Positions 1-7,555 of a DNA stretch of 64,000 nucleotides are shown piece by piece. Each line of letters begins with the position of its first letter. Within the stretch, counting starts at the first letter, position 1. The notes beneath the pieces were generated by a model. That model did no database searches. It was given only the letters and a program-made list of their open reading frames with translations, and was not told where the DNA came from. Made by a program: the position numbers and the translations under genes. The stretch covers positions 62,001 through 126,000 of the forward strand of contig NZ_FOQY01000007.1 of assembly GCF_900113865.1 (NCBI RefSeq). The letters are read 5' to 3'. Source of the stretch: Streptosporangium canum (lineage in GTDB: Bacteria; Actinomycetota; Actinomycetes; Streptosporangiales; Streptosporangiaceae).

Positions 1-228
1 GCGGGCGCGCAGCTCGTTGAGCCTGCGCCGCTCGTCGCCCAGCTCGCCGCTCAGCATCGCCGTGGTCTCGCTGCGGCTGCGCGTCAGCAGGAGGACGGCG
101 GCGTAGCCGGCCATGATGCCGACGAACACCAGCCCGATCGCGACCTCGCCGCGGAGCATGAACGGCACGCCCAGCAGCAGGCCGAGCAGCAGGCAGAACG
201 CCGGGAAGAACCAGCGGTCAGTCGTCAC
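1..228 (-). CDS. small membrane protein, partial (runs off left edge)
   Basis: The visible 76 codons begin at a GTG (start TTDRWFF) inside the last codons of the upstream XRE gene, an 11-base overlap that implies translational coupling. The N-terminus is hydrophobic with two likely membrane helices (about residues 7-23 and 28-48). A charged segment with RSRSE and DERRR follows, entering a probable cytoplasmic or coiled region. The 3' end lies outside the window. A small membrane protein behind a short XRE regulator is a recurrent bacterial pairing, and the regulator probably controls both. Function is unknown. Confidence 0.6.
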   Translation of the reverse strand, partial: MTTDRWFFPAFCLLLGLLLGVPFMLRGEVAIGLVFVGIMAGYAAVLLLTRSRSETTAMLSGELGDERRRLNELRAR

Positions 229-412
229 AGTGGAAGACCTCCTCGACGGTCCGGCCGAAGAACCGGGCCAATCGGATGGCAAGGGGGAGCGAGGGGTCGT
301 ACCGGCCCTGTTCTATGGCGTTGATCGTCTGCCGGGACACGCCGAGACGCTCCCCGAGAGCCTGCTGGGAGAGCCCTGCGGCGCCTCGTAACTCCCTGAC
401 GTCGTTGTCCAC
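218..412 (-). CDS. short XRE-family transcriptional regulator
   Basis: This 64-residue protein is little more than a helix-turn-helix. The segment GLSQQALGERLGVSRQTINA (residues 13-32) is a textbook XRE/Cro HTH, followed by NAIEQGRYDPSLPLAIRLA. Small XRE proteins of this type usually repress their own operon, which here includes the membrane protein downstream. The start is a GTG with AAGGAG about nine bases upstream. The promoter region carries nested inverted repeats suited to autoregulation (separate entry). The specific signal is unknown. Confidence 0.85.
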   Translation of the reverse strand: MDNDVRELRGAAGLSQQALGERLGVSRQTINAIEQGRYDPSLPLAIRLARFFGRTVEEVFHCDD

Positions 413-413
413 A

Positions 414-490
414 ATGTAAAGCTCCTTTTACATCACCCTCTGCATGGAAAGTACCCTTGACACTTCCCTCATGTCAAGTGAGCTTTACAT
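414..490 (-). promoter_or_regulatory. promoter and nested operator repeats for the XRE operon
   Basis: On the minus strand, TTGACA (complement of 472-477) and TACTTT (complement of 448-453) are 18 bases apart and fit a housekeeping promoter. Three inverted repeats surround it: ATGTAAAGCT at 414-423 with AGCTTTACAT at 481-490; ATGTAAA at 414-420 with TTTACAT at 427-433; and CTTGACA at 456-462 with TGTCAAG at 472-478. The last covers the -35 element. Binding by the adjacent XRE protein is inferred. Confidence 0.55.
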
Positions 491-615
491 CGAGCCTGGC
501 GGGCTGCGGCCGGCGCCGAGCCGGTTCGCCCGGTTCGGCCGTAAGGGATGTGTCAATATTGGGATGGATTGTGTATATTTTCCGTCATTAGGTCTCATCT
601 GAGGGAGGATTTATC

Positions 616-2682
616 GTGAGAGCTTTCCCGCGCGTACTGTTCGACGAGGCGCACAGCGAGTCGTGGACCATCCGGCGGGATGTGGCCGAGACGATGAATC
701 CCGGGCATCCCGACGACAACAGCTACGTGCGGGCCGCCGGCATCCTGCGCCGCCTCGGCCACACCGTGGCCGCGCACACCGAGGGGCCGATCACCCCCGC
801 CCTGCTGGGCCCGAACGACGTCTTCGTGATCGCGCACCCCTCGGCCGGCCGCTGGGAGCGCACCACCGGCCTGGGCAGCCCCGTCTTCCCCGTGGAGGAG
901 CTCGACGCGGTCGAGGCCTACGTGGCCGACGGTGGCGGCCTGGTCGTCCTGGCCGAGTGCGAGCAGGAGAAGTACGGCAGCAACCTTGAGGAGCTGCTCG
1001 CCCGCTTCGGCGTTGGCGTCGAGCACACCACCGTCCAGGACCCCCGGAGCGCCCACAACGGCGTGGCCGCCTGGGTCCTGGGTTCCCCCGGCGACACCGG
1101 CGGCCAGGACCTCCTCGCCGGAGCCCGCCGCGCGTGCTTCTACCGCGCGGGCGTGCTCGTCGCCCCCGAGGACGCGACCGTCCTGTTCCGGACGTCGCCC
1201 ACCGCGGACCCCGCCGGCCGGCCCCTGGCGGTGGCCGTACGGCACGGCAAGGGCCGCGTCGTGGTCCTCGCCGACTCCGACCTGTTCGGCGACGACTCCA
1301 TCGGCGACTACGACCACGCCGCGCTCTGGGGCAACCTCGTCACCTGGGCCGCGCGCGTCCCCGCCCCGGCGGCCGCGAAGGAGTCGGAGGCCCGCGCCGC
1401 CTTCCGGGGACTCAAGGACGCCGTGGAGGCGCTCAAGCCCCTGCAGGCCAAGGACGGCTCGATCGAGGGCGACCGCGACCGGGCGGTGGCGCTGATCTCC
1501 GAGATCGTCGACCACGTCGACGGCCTCACACCGCGCTTCCCGCACGACGAGGCCTACCTCGCCGCGGTCGTCGCCGACTTCCGCAAGTGGGTCGAGCAGG
1601 GGCTGGGCGTGCCCGACTTCCTGGACTCGCTCAACGCCTTCCACCCCGACACCCAGCGGGTGGACGGACTGGAGCACCTGGTCGTCTTCCCGATGTACAC
1701 CCAGAACGGCACCACCTTCCGCTACATCGAGGCCGTCTGGATCCGCACCGTCTGGCCCGAGTGGCTGGCCGAGCTGGAGAACACCCGCTACGACAACCCG
1801 ATGTTCGTGCCGATCGCCTTCGAGGACTTCACCTCCGGCTACGACACCAACTCCGCGGTGCTCTTCCCCGAGACCGTCGCCGTCCGGGAGACCCCGTCCC
1901 GCTTCAGCTGGGGCGGCATCTTCTGCGACCGCGAGGCCGCCCGGTTCCGCGCGGTGAGCGAGGCCGCCGCCGCGACGCTCAAGCTGGCGCTGCCGCCGGA
2001 CGCCGCCCGGCTGATCGAGTCGCAGGAGCTGGCCCAGGACACCTTCGTGCTCTGGGACCTGATCCACGACCGCACCCACAGCCACGGCGACCTGCCGTTC
2101 GACCCGTTCATGATCAAGCAGCGCATGCCGTACTGGCTGTACTCGCTGGAGGAGCTCCGCTGCGACCTCACCGCGTTCGGCGAGGCCGTGAAGCTGGAGC
2201 GGGAGGGCGTGCCGCACGCCCGCTACGTCCAGTTCGCGATCCTCTTCGACCGGCTCTTCCGCTTCCCGATCACCGGTGACCGGGTCCGCAACTACGACGG
2301 GCTCGGCGGCCAGCTCCTCTTCGCCTACCTGCACCGCAACGACATCGTCCGGTGGACCGACAACCGGCTGAGCGTGGACTGGAGCCGGCTCGCCGACGGC
2401 GTCGCCGACCTGCGCGCCGAGGTGGAGAAGCTCTACCGCGACGGCATCGACCGCTCCAAGCTCGCCCACTGGCTGGCCGCGCACCAGCTCGTCGCGGCCT
2501 ACGTGGAGCCGCACCCCGCCTCGGTCTGGAACCGCGGCGTGGACGCGCTGCCGGTCGAGGGCTTCCCCAAGGCCGTGGTGGACGCGGTGCTGCCCGACGA
2601 GTTCCCCCTGAGCATGTTCTACGAGGCCCTGCGCCGTAAGCTCGGCGACGTCGTCGCATCCACGAAGGGGATCCGAGCATGA
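616..2682 (+). CDS. large conserved actinobacterial protein (DUF6421-like)
   Basis: This 688-residue protein starts at GTG with GAGGGAGGA about seven bases upstream. The first ~240 residues resemble a Rossmann or class-I amidotransferase-like fold: VFVIAHPS, a VADGGGLVVLAE strand-turn, then GKGRVVVLADSDLFGDDSIG. The remainder is largely helical and rich in Trp, Tyr and acidic residues. I associate this architecture with DUF6421, a family of unknown function, but cannot confirm it without a profile search. It overlaps the next gene by four bases (ATGA), so it is translated in one operon with the SDR and threonine aldolase genes. No signal peptide or membrane segment is evident. Confidence 0.65.
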   Translation: MRAFPRVLFDEAHSESWTIRRDVAETMNPGHPDDNSYVRAAGILRRLGHTVAAHTEGPITPALLGPNDVFVIAHPSAGRWERTTGLGSPVFPVEELDAVEAYVADGGGLVVLAECEQEKYGSNLEELLARFGVGVEHTTVQDPRSAHNGVAAWVLGSPGDTGGQDLLAGARRACFYRAGVLVAPEDATVLFRTSPTADPAGRPLAVAVRHGKGRVVVLADSDLFGDDSIGDYDHAALWGNLVTWAARVPAPAAAKESEARAAFRGLKDAVEALKPLQAKDGSIEGDRDRAVALISEIVDHVDGLTPRFPHDEAYLAAVVADFRKWVEQGLGVPDFLDSLNAFHPDTQRVDGLEHLVVFPMYTQNGTTFRYIEAVWIRTVWPEWLAELENTRYDNPMFVPIAFEDFTSGYDTNSAVLFPETVAVRETPSRFSWGGIFCDREAARFRAVSEAAAATLKLALPPDAARLIESQELAQDTFVLWDLIHDRTHSHGDLPFDPFMIKQRMPYWLYSLEELRCDLTAFGEAVKLEREGVPHARYVQFAILFDRLFRFPITGDRVRNYDGLGGQLLFAYLHRNDIVRWTDNRLSVDWSRLADGVADLRAEVEKLYRDGIDRSKLAHWLAAHQLVAAYVEPHPASVWNRGVDALPVEGFPKAVVDAVLPDEFPLSMFYEALRRKLGDVVASTKGIRA

Positions 2683-3320
2683 TCATTGTTGTTGCCGGCG
2701 CGGCGGGCCCCGCGGGCCAGGCCGTCGTCCGCCGCTTCGCGGACAAGGGGCACACGGTCATCGGCGTGGACAAGTCCGGCGCCGACGGCACGCTCGCGGT
2801 CGACCTGCTCGACTTCGACGCCGTCAAGCGGCTCGCCCGCGACATCGAGGCCGAGCACGGCAGGGTGGACGGGATCGTCCACCTGGTCGGCGGCTGGCGC
2901 GGGTCCAAGACCTTCGCCGAGACCAGGCTGGAAGACTGGGACCTGCTGCACGACCTGCTGGTCCGCACCCTCCAGCACGTCACGCTCGCCTTCGAGCCGC
3001 TGCTCAAGGCGAGCGAGCGCGGCCGGTTCGCCATCGTCTCGGCCAAGGCGGCCGAGCGCCCCACCCAGGGCAACGCCGCCTACGGCACCGCCAAGGCCGC
3101 CTCCGAGGCCTGGACGCTGGCCTTCGCCGACGCCCTGGAGGGCACGAACGCCACGGCGAATATCCTGGTCGTCAAGGCGCTCGTGAACGAGGCCATGCGC
3201 GAGGCCGCCCCGGAGCGGAAGTTCCCGGGCTTCACCGACGTCGACGACCTCGCCGGGGCGATCGACGGCCTCTGGGACACCGACGCCAACGGCACCCGGC
3301 TGGACCTCACCCGCGAGTGA
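2679..3320 (+). CDS. short-chain dehydrogenase/reductase (SDR)
   Basis: This is a 213-residue NAD(P)-binding oxidoreductase. A nucleotide-binding start (IIVVAGAAGPAGQAVV) is followed by acidic VDLLD, then HLVGG in the position of the usual NNAG motif. The catalytic Ser lies in FAIVSAKAA and the YxxxK motif is YGTAK. At ~210 residues it is shorter than classical 250-residue SDRs. The start overlaps the preceding stop (ATGA). Its position between the DUF6421-like gene and threonine aldolase suggests action on a beta-hydroxy amino acid or derived aldehyde, but the substrate cannot be read from sequence. Confidence 0.8.
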   Translation: MIIVVAGAAGPAGQAVVRRFADKGHTVIGVDKSGADGTLAVDLLDFDAVKRLARDIEAEHGRVDGIVHLVGGWRGSKTFAETRLEDWDLLHDLLVRTLQHVTLAFEPLLKASERGRFAIVSAKAAERPTQGNAAYGTAKAASEAWTLAFADALEGTNATANILVVKALVNEAMREAAPERKFPGFTDVDDLAGAIDGLWDTDANGTRLDLTRE

Positions 3321-3382
3321 GCGTGACAGGCACCACGGCGGCCGGTCACCGTATCACCGGCCGCCTCGCTGAGGGGAAAGAA

Positions 3383-4441
3383 GTGACGGACGCGATCCGC
3401 AGGCACGACCCGCTGGTGAAGGGCTTCGCCAGCGACAACTACGCCGGGGTGCACCCGGAGATCCTCCAGGCCATCGCCCTCGCCAACGAGGGGCACCAGA
3501 CCTCCTACGGCGACGACGTCTACACCGGGGCGCTGCAGGAGGTCTTCCGCGGGCACTTCGGCCCCACGGCCGAGGCGTGGCCGATGTTCAACGGCACGGG
3601 CGCCAACGTGGTCGCGCTGCGCGCGATGACCGCGCCCTGGGAGGCGGTGGTCTGCGCCGAGTCGGCGCACATCCACACCGACGAGGGCGGGGCGCCGGAG
3701 CGGTCGGCGGGGCTCAAGCTGCTGACCGTGCCCACCCCGGACGGCAAGCTCACCCCCGACCTGATCGACCGGCAGGCGTGGGGCTTCGGCGACGAGCACC
3801 GCGCCCAGCCCAAGGTCGTCTCGATCACGCAGACCACCGAGCTGGGCACGCTCTACACCCCGGCCGAGATCAAGGCGGTCTGCGACCACGCCCACCAGCT
3901 CGGCATGCTCGTCCACCTCGACGGCGCCCGCGCCACCAACGCGGCCGCCGCGCTGGACGTGCCACTGCGCGCGTTCACCACCGACGTGGGCGTGGACGTG
4001 CTGTCCTTCGGCGGCACCAAGGCCGGGCTGATGTTCGGCGAGGCCGTCGTGGTGCTCAACCCCGACGCCGTCCGCGGCCTGCGCTACCTGCGCAAGACCT
4101 CGATGCAGCTCGCCTCCAAGATGCGGTTCGTCTCGGTCCAGTTCGAGGCGCTGCTCGCGGGGGACCTGTGGCTGCGCAACGCCCGCAACGCCAACGCCAT
4201 GGCCCAGCGGCTGGCCGCCGCCGTCCGGGAGATCCCCGGCGTGGAGGTCCCGCGCCCGGTGCAGGCCAACGCGGTCTTCGCGATCCTGCCGCCGGACGTG
4301 ACCGAGCGCCTGCAGAAACGCTTCCGCTTCTACACCTGGAACGAGGCCACCGGCGAGGTCCGCTGGATGACGGCGTTCGACACCACCGAGGCGGACGTGG
4401 ACGCCTTTGCCGCCGCCGTGGCGGAGGAGATACACTCCTGA
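3383..4441 (+). CDS. threonine aldolase / beta-eliminating lyase family PLP enzyme
   Basis: This is a fold-type I PLP enzyme of the low-specificity L-threonine aldolase family, which cleaves L-threonine or allo-threonine to glycine and acetaldehyde. Recognisable parts are the FASDNYAGVHPEI start, MFNGTGANVVAL, the HIHTDEGGAPE segment, HLDGARATNAA and the PLP lysine in SFGGTKAGLMFGE. I chose GTG 3383 because GAGGGGAAAG lies just upstream and because family members start close to this FASDN segment. An earlier in-frame GTG at 3317, overlapping the SDR stop, is the alternative and would add 22 low-complexity residues. It is probably co-transcribed with the two genes upstream. Confidence 0.85.
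   Translation: MTDAIRRHDPLVKGFASDNYAGVHPEILQAIALANEGHQTSYGDDVYTGALQEVFRGHFGPTAEAWPMFNGTGANVVALRAMTAPWEAVVCAESAHIHTDEGGAPERSAGLKLLTVPTPDGKLTPDLIDRQAWGFGDEHRAQPKVVSITQTTELGTLYTPAEIKAVCDHAHQLGMLVHLDGARATNAAAALDVPLRAFTTDVGVDVLSFGGTKAGLMFGEAVVVLNPDAVRGLRYLRKTSMQLASKMRFVSVQFEALLAGDLWLRNARNANAMAQRLAAAVREIPGVEVPRPVQANAVFAILPPDVTERLQKRFRFYTWNEATGEVRWMTAFDTTEADVDAFAAAVAEEIHS
4407..4436 (+). promoter_or_regulatory. candidate promoter for the trpS leader
   Basis: TTGCCG (4407-4412) and TACACT (4431-4436) are spaced 18 bases apart, inside the end of the aldolase gene. The -10 element ends seven bases before the leader-peptide ATG. Transcription would then start at or next to that A, giving a leaderless leader ORF as is common in actinomycetes. 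No start-site data are available here. Confidence 0.5.
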
Positions 4442-4443
4442 GC

Positions 4444-4497
4444 ATGAACAAGCACAGTCTGGGGCTGTGGCGGGCCGCCCATCGGCGGACCCGCTAG
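4444..4497 (+). CDS. Trp-containing leader peptide of trpS
   Basis: A 17-residue ORF, MNKHSLGLWRAAHRRTR, lies between the aldolase gene and tryptophanyl-tRNA synthetase. Its single Trp codon (4468-4470) abuts the first strand of a hairpin at 4470-4494, and a second, stronger hairpin follows at 4520-4544. This is the layout of ribosome-mediated attenuation: stalling at the Trp codon under tryptophan or charged-tRNA limitation would block the first hairpin and favour an alternative pairing. Attenuation of an auxiliary trpS by a Trp leader peptide is known in Streptomyces coelicolor. The assignment here rests on sequence layout only. Confidence 0.7.
   Translation: MNKHSLGLWRAAHRRTR
4470..4494 (+). 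promoter_or_regulatory. leader hairpin 1 (pause/anti-antiterminator candidate)
   Basis: GCGGGCCGCC (4470-4479) can pair with GGCGGACCCGC (4484-4494), with one bulged A and a four-base loop. It begins on the last base of the Trp codon, so a ribosome stalled there would occlude its 5' arm. The GGCCGCC of this arm can also pair with GGCGGCC in the 3' arm of the downstream terminator, and the GGCGG in the 3' arm with CCGCC in the terminator 5' arm. Mutually exclusive structures are therefore possible. Confidence 0.55.
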
Positions 4498-4519
4498 CCA
4501 GCCTCGACTGCGCAACCAG

Positions 4520-4553
4520 ACGGCCGCCGTGAACCGGCGGCCGTTCTCCGTTT
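4520..4553 (+). terminator. trpS attenuator terminator
   Basis: A perfect ten-base stem, ACGGCCGCCG (4520-4529) with CGGCGGCCGT (4535-4544) around the loop TGAAC, is followed by TCTCCGTTT. It sits between the Trp leader peptide and the trpS ribosome-binding site. It is therefore the natural terminator half of an attenuator. The T tract is short, as usual in high-GC actinomycetes. Confidence 0.65.
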
Positions 4554-4602
4554 CCGGGTACGGCCCGGCGCGCGGCGGTCCCCTTCCCAGCAAGGAGTGA
4601 CC

Positions 4603-5568
4603 ATGACCAAGCGCGTCTTCTCGGCGTTCAAGCCCACCGGCCACCTCACACTCGGCAACCTCCTCGGCGCGATCCTGCCCGCCGTACGGCTCCAGGACGA
4701 GGCCGACTGCGTCTACGCGGTCGCCGACCTGCACGCCCTGACGATCAAGCACGACCCGGAGCGCCTGCGCGCCCGCACCCGCGAGGCGGCGACCCTGCTG
4801 CTCGCCTCCGGTCTGGACCGCTCACTGGTCTACATCCAGTCCCAGGTGCCCGCGCACACCGAGCTCGCCTACCTGCTGGAGAGCACCGCCTACTTCGGCG
4901 AGATGCGGCGGATGATCCAGTTCAAGGAGAAATCGGCCAACCAGGAGGAGGTCCGTCTGTCGCTGCTCACCTATCCCGCGCTGATGGCCGCCGACATCCT
5001 GCTGCACCGGGTGGACCTCGTGCCGGTGGGGGAGGACCAGCGCCAGCACGTCGAGCTCACCCGTGACCTGGCCCTGCGGTTCAACCGCCTCTACGGCGAG
5101 ACGTTCACCGTGCCCGAGGCCGCGCACCCGCCGATCGCCGCCAGGGTCATGGACCTGACCGCGCCCACCTCGAAGATGGGCAAGTCCGACGGCTCGGCCG
5201 CCGGGACGGTCTACCTGCTCGACCCGCCCGCCGACATCCGCCGCAAGATCATGCGTGCGGTGACCGACTCCGACGACGAGGTCCGCTACGACCTCCAGGG
5301 GAAGCCGGGCGTCTCCAATCTCCTCACCCTGCTCGCGGTCTGTTCCGGGCAGCCGATCGAGTCGCTCTCCTACGAGGGGTACGGCGCGCTCAAGCGGGAC
5401 ACGGCAGAGGCCGTGGTGGAGACGCTGCGGCCGATCCAGGAGCGCCACACGGAGCTGTCGGCCGACCCCGCCGAGCTGTCGCGCCTGCTGGACGCCGGGG
5501 CCGCGCAGGCCGTCGAGCGCACCGCCGGCCTGGTGGCCGCGGCCCGCAAGGCGATCGGCCTGCCCTGA
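4603..5568 (+). CDS. trpS: tryptophanyl-tRNA synthetase
   Basis: This class Ic aminoacyl-tRNA synthetase of 321 residues charges tRNA-Trp. The N-terminus SAFKPTGHLTLGNLLGA (residues ~6-22) is the HIGH-equivalent region, and SKMGKSDG (about residues 192-199) is the KMSKS-equivalent loop. ATG 4603 is preferred over GTG 4597 because AAGGAG is five bases upstream of the ATG and abuts the GTG. The Trp leader and attenuator upstream suggest an inducible auxiliary TrpRS rather than the housekeeping copy. In S. coelicolor such an enzyme gives indolmycin resistance; resistance here is an inference from that parallel. Confidence 0.9.
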   Translation: MTKRVFSAFKPTGHLTLGNLLGAILPAVRLQDEADCVYAVADLHALTIKHDPERLRARTREAATLLLASGLDRSLVYIQSQVPAHTELAYLLESTAYFGEMRRMIQFKEKSANQEEVRLSLLTYPALMAADILLHRVDLVPVGEDQRQHVELTRDLALRFNRLYGETFTVPEAAHPPIAARVMDLTAPTSKMGKSDGSAAGTVYLLDPPADIRRKIMRAVTDSDDEVRYDLQGKPGVSNLLTLLAVCSGQPIESLSYEGYGALKRDTAEAVVETLRPIQERHTELSADPAELSRLLDAGAAQAVERTAGLVAAARKAIGLP

Positions 5569-5578
5569 AGGAGGTCCG

Positions 5579-5629
5579 CTGATCCGCGGGAGGACCGCCG
5601 CGCCGGGACGGCCGGCCCCCGCGGATCAG
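5579..5629. terminator. bidirectional terminator-like inverted repeat
   Basis: CTGATCCGCGGG (5579-5590) pairs perfectly with CCCGCGGATCAG (5618-5629). It lies at the convergent ends of trpS and the DUF3467 gene and overlaps the DUF3467 stop codon. No clear T tract follows on either strand, but convergent ends with a 12-bp stem are typical terminators in this kind of genome. Confidence 0.6.
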
Positions 5630-5925
5630 TTCTTGTGGTTCGTCTCGTTCTCGTAGGCGGTGAGCTGCTGTTCGAGGGCCTTCATCAGCTCGAACACCTG
5701 GCTCGGGGGGATCCGGATCCGGCTGACGATCCGGGTCGGCACACTGACGAAGTGCTGTCCCGAGGAGGGGTCGTTGGCGAGCTGGGGTGGTCTGGTGATC
5801 ACCGCGAAGTCCAGGACGAAGCCATCCTGGGTGTGCCAGACGGAGGCGAAGTTGGCGTACTGCCCCGCTTCGACCTCGGCGGAGATGCTCACCTCCAGGC
5901 GGTTCTCCGGCTCGTCGTTCACCAT
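5626..5925 (-). CDS. DUF3467 family protein
   Basis: This 99-residue protein has the DUF3467 signature: a YANFASVWHTQDGFVLDF strand pair (residues 23-40), then RIVSRIRIPPSQVFELMKAL and a C-terminal helix ending YENE. Members are short beta-rich proteins of unknown function found across bacteria. The start is an ATG with an AGGAG-type site close upstream (complement of 5935-5941). It is monocistronic, convergent with trpS, and in the same direction as the DUF305 gene 76 bases upstream. Nothing suggests export. Confidence 0.8.
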   Translation of the reverse strand: MVNDEPENRLEVSISAEVEAGQYANFASVWHTQDGFVLDFAVITRPPQLANDPSSGQHFVSVPTRIVSRIRIPPSQVFELMKALEQQLTAYENETNHKN

Positions 5926-6001
5926 GATCTTCTGTCTCCTCCGGCCAGGTTGGCTCCATGCTGCCCTGGCCGGAAACCGGCAGTGCAGGGACGCGCCGAC
6001 G

Positions 6002-6652
6002 CTATCTAAGGATGGAAGGCAGCGGTTGGGCGCCGCGCTGCCTCAGCATGTCGGTCATCAGTTTGATCTCACCCGCCTGACCGTTGACGATGTGCCCGGC
6101 CATCGTGGCCACCTCGTCGCGGTCCGACAGTTTCAACAGTGCCTGACTCATCTGCACACCGCCCTCATGGTGGCGGATCATGAGTTGCAGGAAGAGGATC
6201 TCCTGCTCCTTGCCGGCGGCCTCGCGGAGCCTTTTGAGCTCCTCCTCGCCGGCCATGCCGGGCATCGCGGCAGAGGTCCGGGCCGTTCCGTCGTGGCCGT
6301 GACCGGCCATCCACGCCATCGCCGGCCGCTCGCTGGACTGGTTCAGCCCCCACTGCTGCAGCCAGCCGCTGAACATCCCGCGCTGGGCGGTCTGCGTGAC
6401 GATGATGTCGTAGCCGAGCCGCCGCAGTGCCTCGTCCTGGCTGCCGTCCCTGGCGATGAAGGACATCTCGACGGCCTGGGCGTGGTGGACGGACATGTCG
6501 CGGGCGAATCCCGCCTCGGCCGAGGCGTCGGTCGGGGCCGTGGTCCTGCCGACGACCAGCAGCAGGACCGCTGCCACGACCAGACAGCCGAGCAGCACGC
6601 CGAGCGCCACGCGGCGCCTCGTCTTCGGGGGTTTCTGGGCAGGGGTCTCCAT
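6002..6652 (-). CDS. membrane-anchored DUF305 protein
   Basis: This 216-residue protein has one N-terminal membrane helix (residues ~16-36, VALGVLLGCLVVAAVLLLVV), so the rest is probably extracytoplasmic. The DUF305 domain follows, with its histidine and methionine pairs: MSVHHAQAVEM (residues ~53-63), and MIRHHEGGVQM (about 159-169). DUF305 is a ferritin-like four-helix domain often near metal-handling genes. The central linker is Met/His/Gly rich (MAWMAGHGHDG), which suits copper or another metal but is not proof. It is divergent from a DUF3105 gene, a pairing I have seen repeatedly in actinobacteria. Confidence 0.85.
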   Translation of the reverse strand: METPAQKPPKTRRRVALGVLLGCLVVAAVLLLVVGRTTAPTDASAEAGFARDMSVHHAQAVEMSFIARDGSQDEALRRLGYDIIVTQTAQRGMFSGWLQQWGLNQSSERPAMAWMAGHGHDGTARTSAAMPGMAGEEELKRLREAAGKEQEILFLQLMIRHHEGGVQMSQALLKLSDRDEVATMAGHIVNGQAGEIKLMTDMLRQRGAQPLPSILR

Positions 6653-6774
6653 CGCCTGCCCAGACTACCCACTGTCGGCAATCGTCGGTGTATCACGCAT
6701 TGTGATTCGCTTATCCTCCACACACGCCGGTAGGGCATAGTGTGACCCGAAATTGGTGGCCGGCTGGAGGGTCG
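6653..6774. promoter_or_regulatory. divergent promoter region with a small palindrome
   Basis: This 122-bp gap separates the divergent DUF305 and DUF3105 genes. ATCAC (6692-6696) and GTGAT (6702-6706) form a 5-5-5 inverted repeat within ATCACGCATTGTGAT. That is a plausible operator, but no regulator is adjacent. AT content is locally higher than in the flanking genes. Confidence 0.3.
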
Positions 6775-7503
6775 ATGACGAAGGAAAAGGCGCAGGCGAG
6801 ACGGGAACACATCGCCCGGATGCGTCAGGAACAGAAGCGTAAGGAGCGCAGGACCGCGTTCCTCATGTGGGGCGCCGGCGGCGCCGTCATCGTCCTGCTC
6901 GCCGGGCTGGTCGGCTTCTACCTGATCAACGAACGCGCGACCAGTTCGCTGGACGCCGTCACCAGTGCGAAGTACCCGGGAGGCGCGCACGTCGAGACCC
7001 AGGTCAGCTACAAGGAGACCCCGCCGCTCGGCGGCGAGCACAATTCGGCCTGGCAGACCTGCGGCGTCTACGACAAGCCGGTCAACAGCGAGAACGCCGT
7101 CCACTCGATGGAGCACGGCGCCGTGTGGATCACCTACCAGCCGGACCTGCCCAAGGACCAGGTGGAGACGCTGAAGAAGCTGGCCTCCAAGGAGTACATG
7201 CTCCTGAGCCCCTTCCCCGGCCTGCCCGCCAAGGTCGTGGCCAGCTCCTGGAACAAGCAGCTCAAGGTGGACAGCGCCGACGACCCGCGCCTGGCCAAGT
7301 ACATCGCCAAGTACAGGAACAACAGCGCCGAGACCCCCGAGTTCGGCGCCTCCTGCGACAGGGGCGTGGACACCACCACCGCCGAGGCCCCGATCCCGAC
7401 GGCCGCTCCCACGGCGGCTCCGAGCAGCAGCGCCTCCACCGCTCCCGAGCCGTCCACGGCCCCGGACGCGACCTCGTCGCCCAGCGCCTCGCCGAGCTCC
7501 TGA
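6775..7503 (+). CDS. membrane-anchored DUF3105 protein
   Basis: This 242-residue protein starts at ATG with GGAGG four bases upstream. A highly charged cytoplasmic N-terminus (KEKAQARREHIARMRQEQKR) is followed by one membrane helix at about residues 33-54. The DUF3105 domain contains the conserved HSMEHGAVWITY motif (about residues 109-120). A Ser/Thr/Pro/Ala-rich tail of roughly 45 residues ends the protein and is probably disordered outside the membrane. The function of DUF3105 is not established. The divergent DUF305 gene hints at a shared extracytoplasmic role, possibly with metals. Confidence 0.85.
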   Translation: MTKEKAQARREHIARMRQEQKRKERRTAFLMWGAGGAVIVLLAGLVGFYLINERATSSLDAVTSAKYPGGAHVETQVSYKETPPLGGEHNSAWQTCGVYDKPVNSENAVHSMEHGAVWITYQPDLPKDQVETLKKLASKEYMLLSPFPGLPAKVVASSWNKQLKVDSADDPRLAKYIAKYRNNSAETPEFGASCDRGVDTTTAEAPIPTAAPTAAPSSSASTAPEPSTAPDATSSPSASPSS

Positions 7504-7508
7504 CGTCA

Positions 7509-7543
7509 CCGGTACGGTCCGCGCCCGGCGCGGGCCGTACCGG
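7509..7543. terminator. bidirectional terminator hairpin
   Basis: CCGGTACGGTCCGCGC (7509-7524) pairs with GCGCGGGCCGTACCGG (7528-7543), with one T-G wobble and a three-base loop. It lies between the convergent ends of the DUF3105 and alanine dehydrogenase genes. No T tract is seen. Confidence 0.65.
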
Positions 7544-7555
7544 CCGGGGCGCTCC

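Noticed and set aside
595..2514. A 639-codon open frame on the minus strand opposite the DUF6421-like gene
   Set aside because: It mirrors the third-position GC bias of the real gene, is Gly/Arg/Val rich, lacks a ribosome-binding site and shows no domain. Many similar long antisense frames (for example 17374-19392, 39762-42413, 58370-61549) were rejected for the same reason.
3317..3382. Upstream GTG start for the threonine aldolase
   Set aside because: It overlaps the SDR stop, but the GTG at 3383 has a strong ribosome-binding site and fits the family N-terminus; the extra residues are low complexity.
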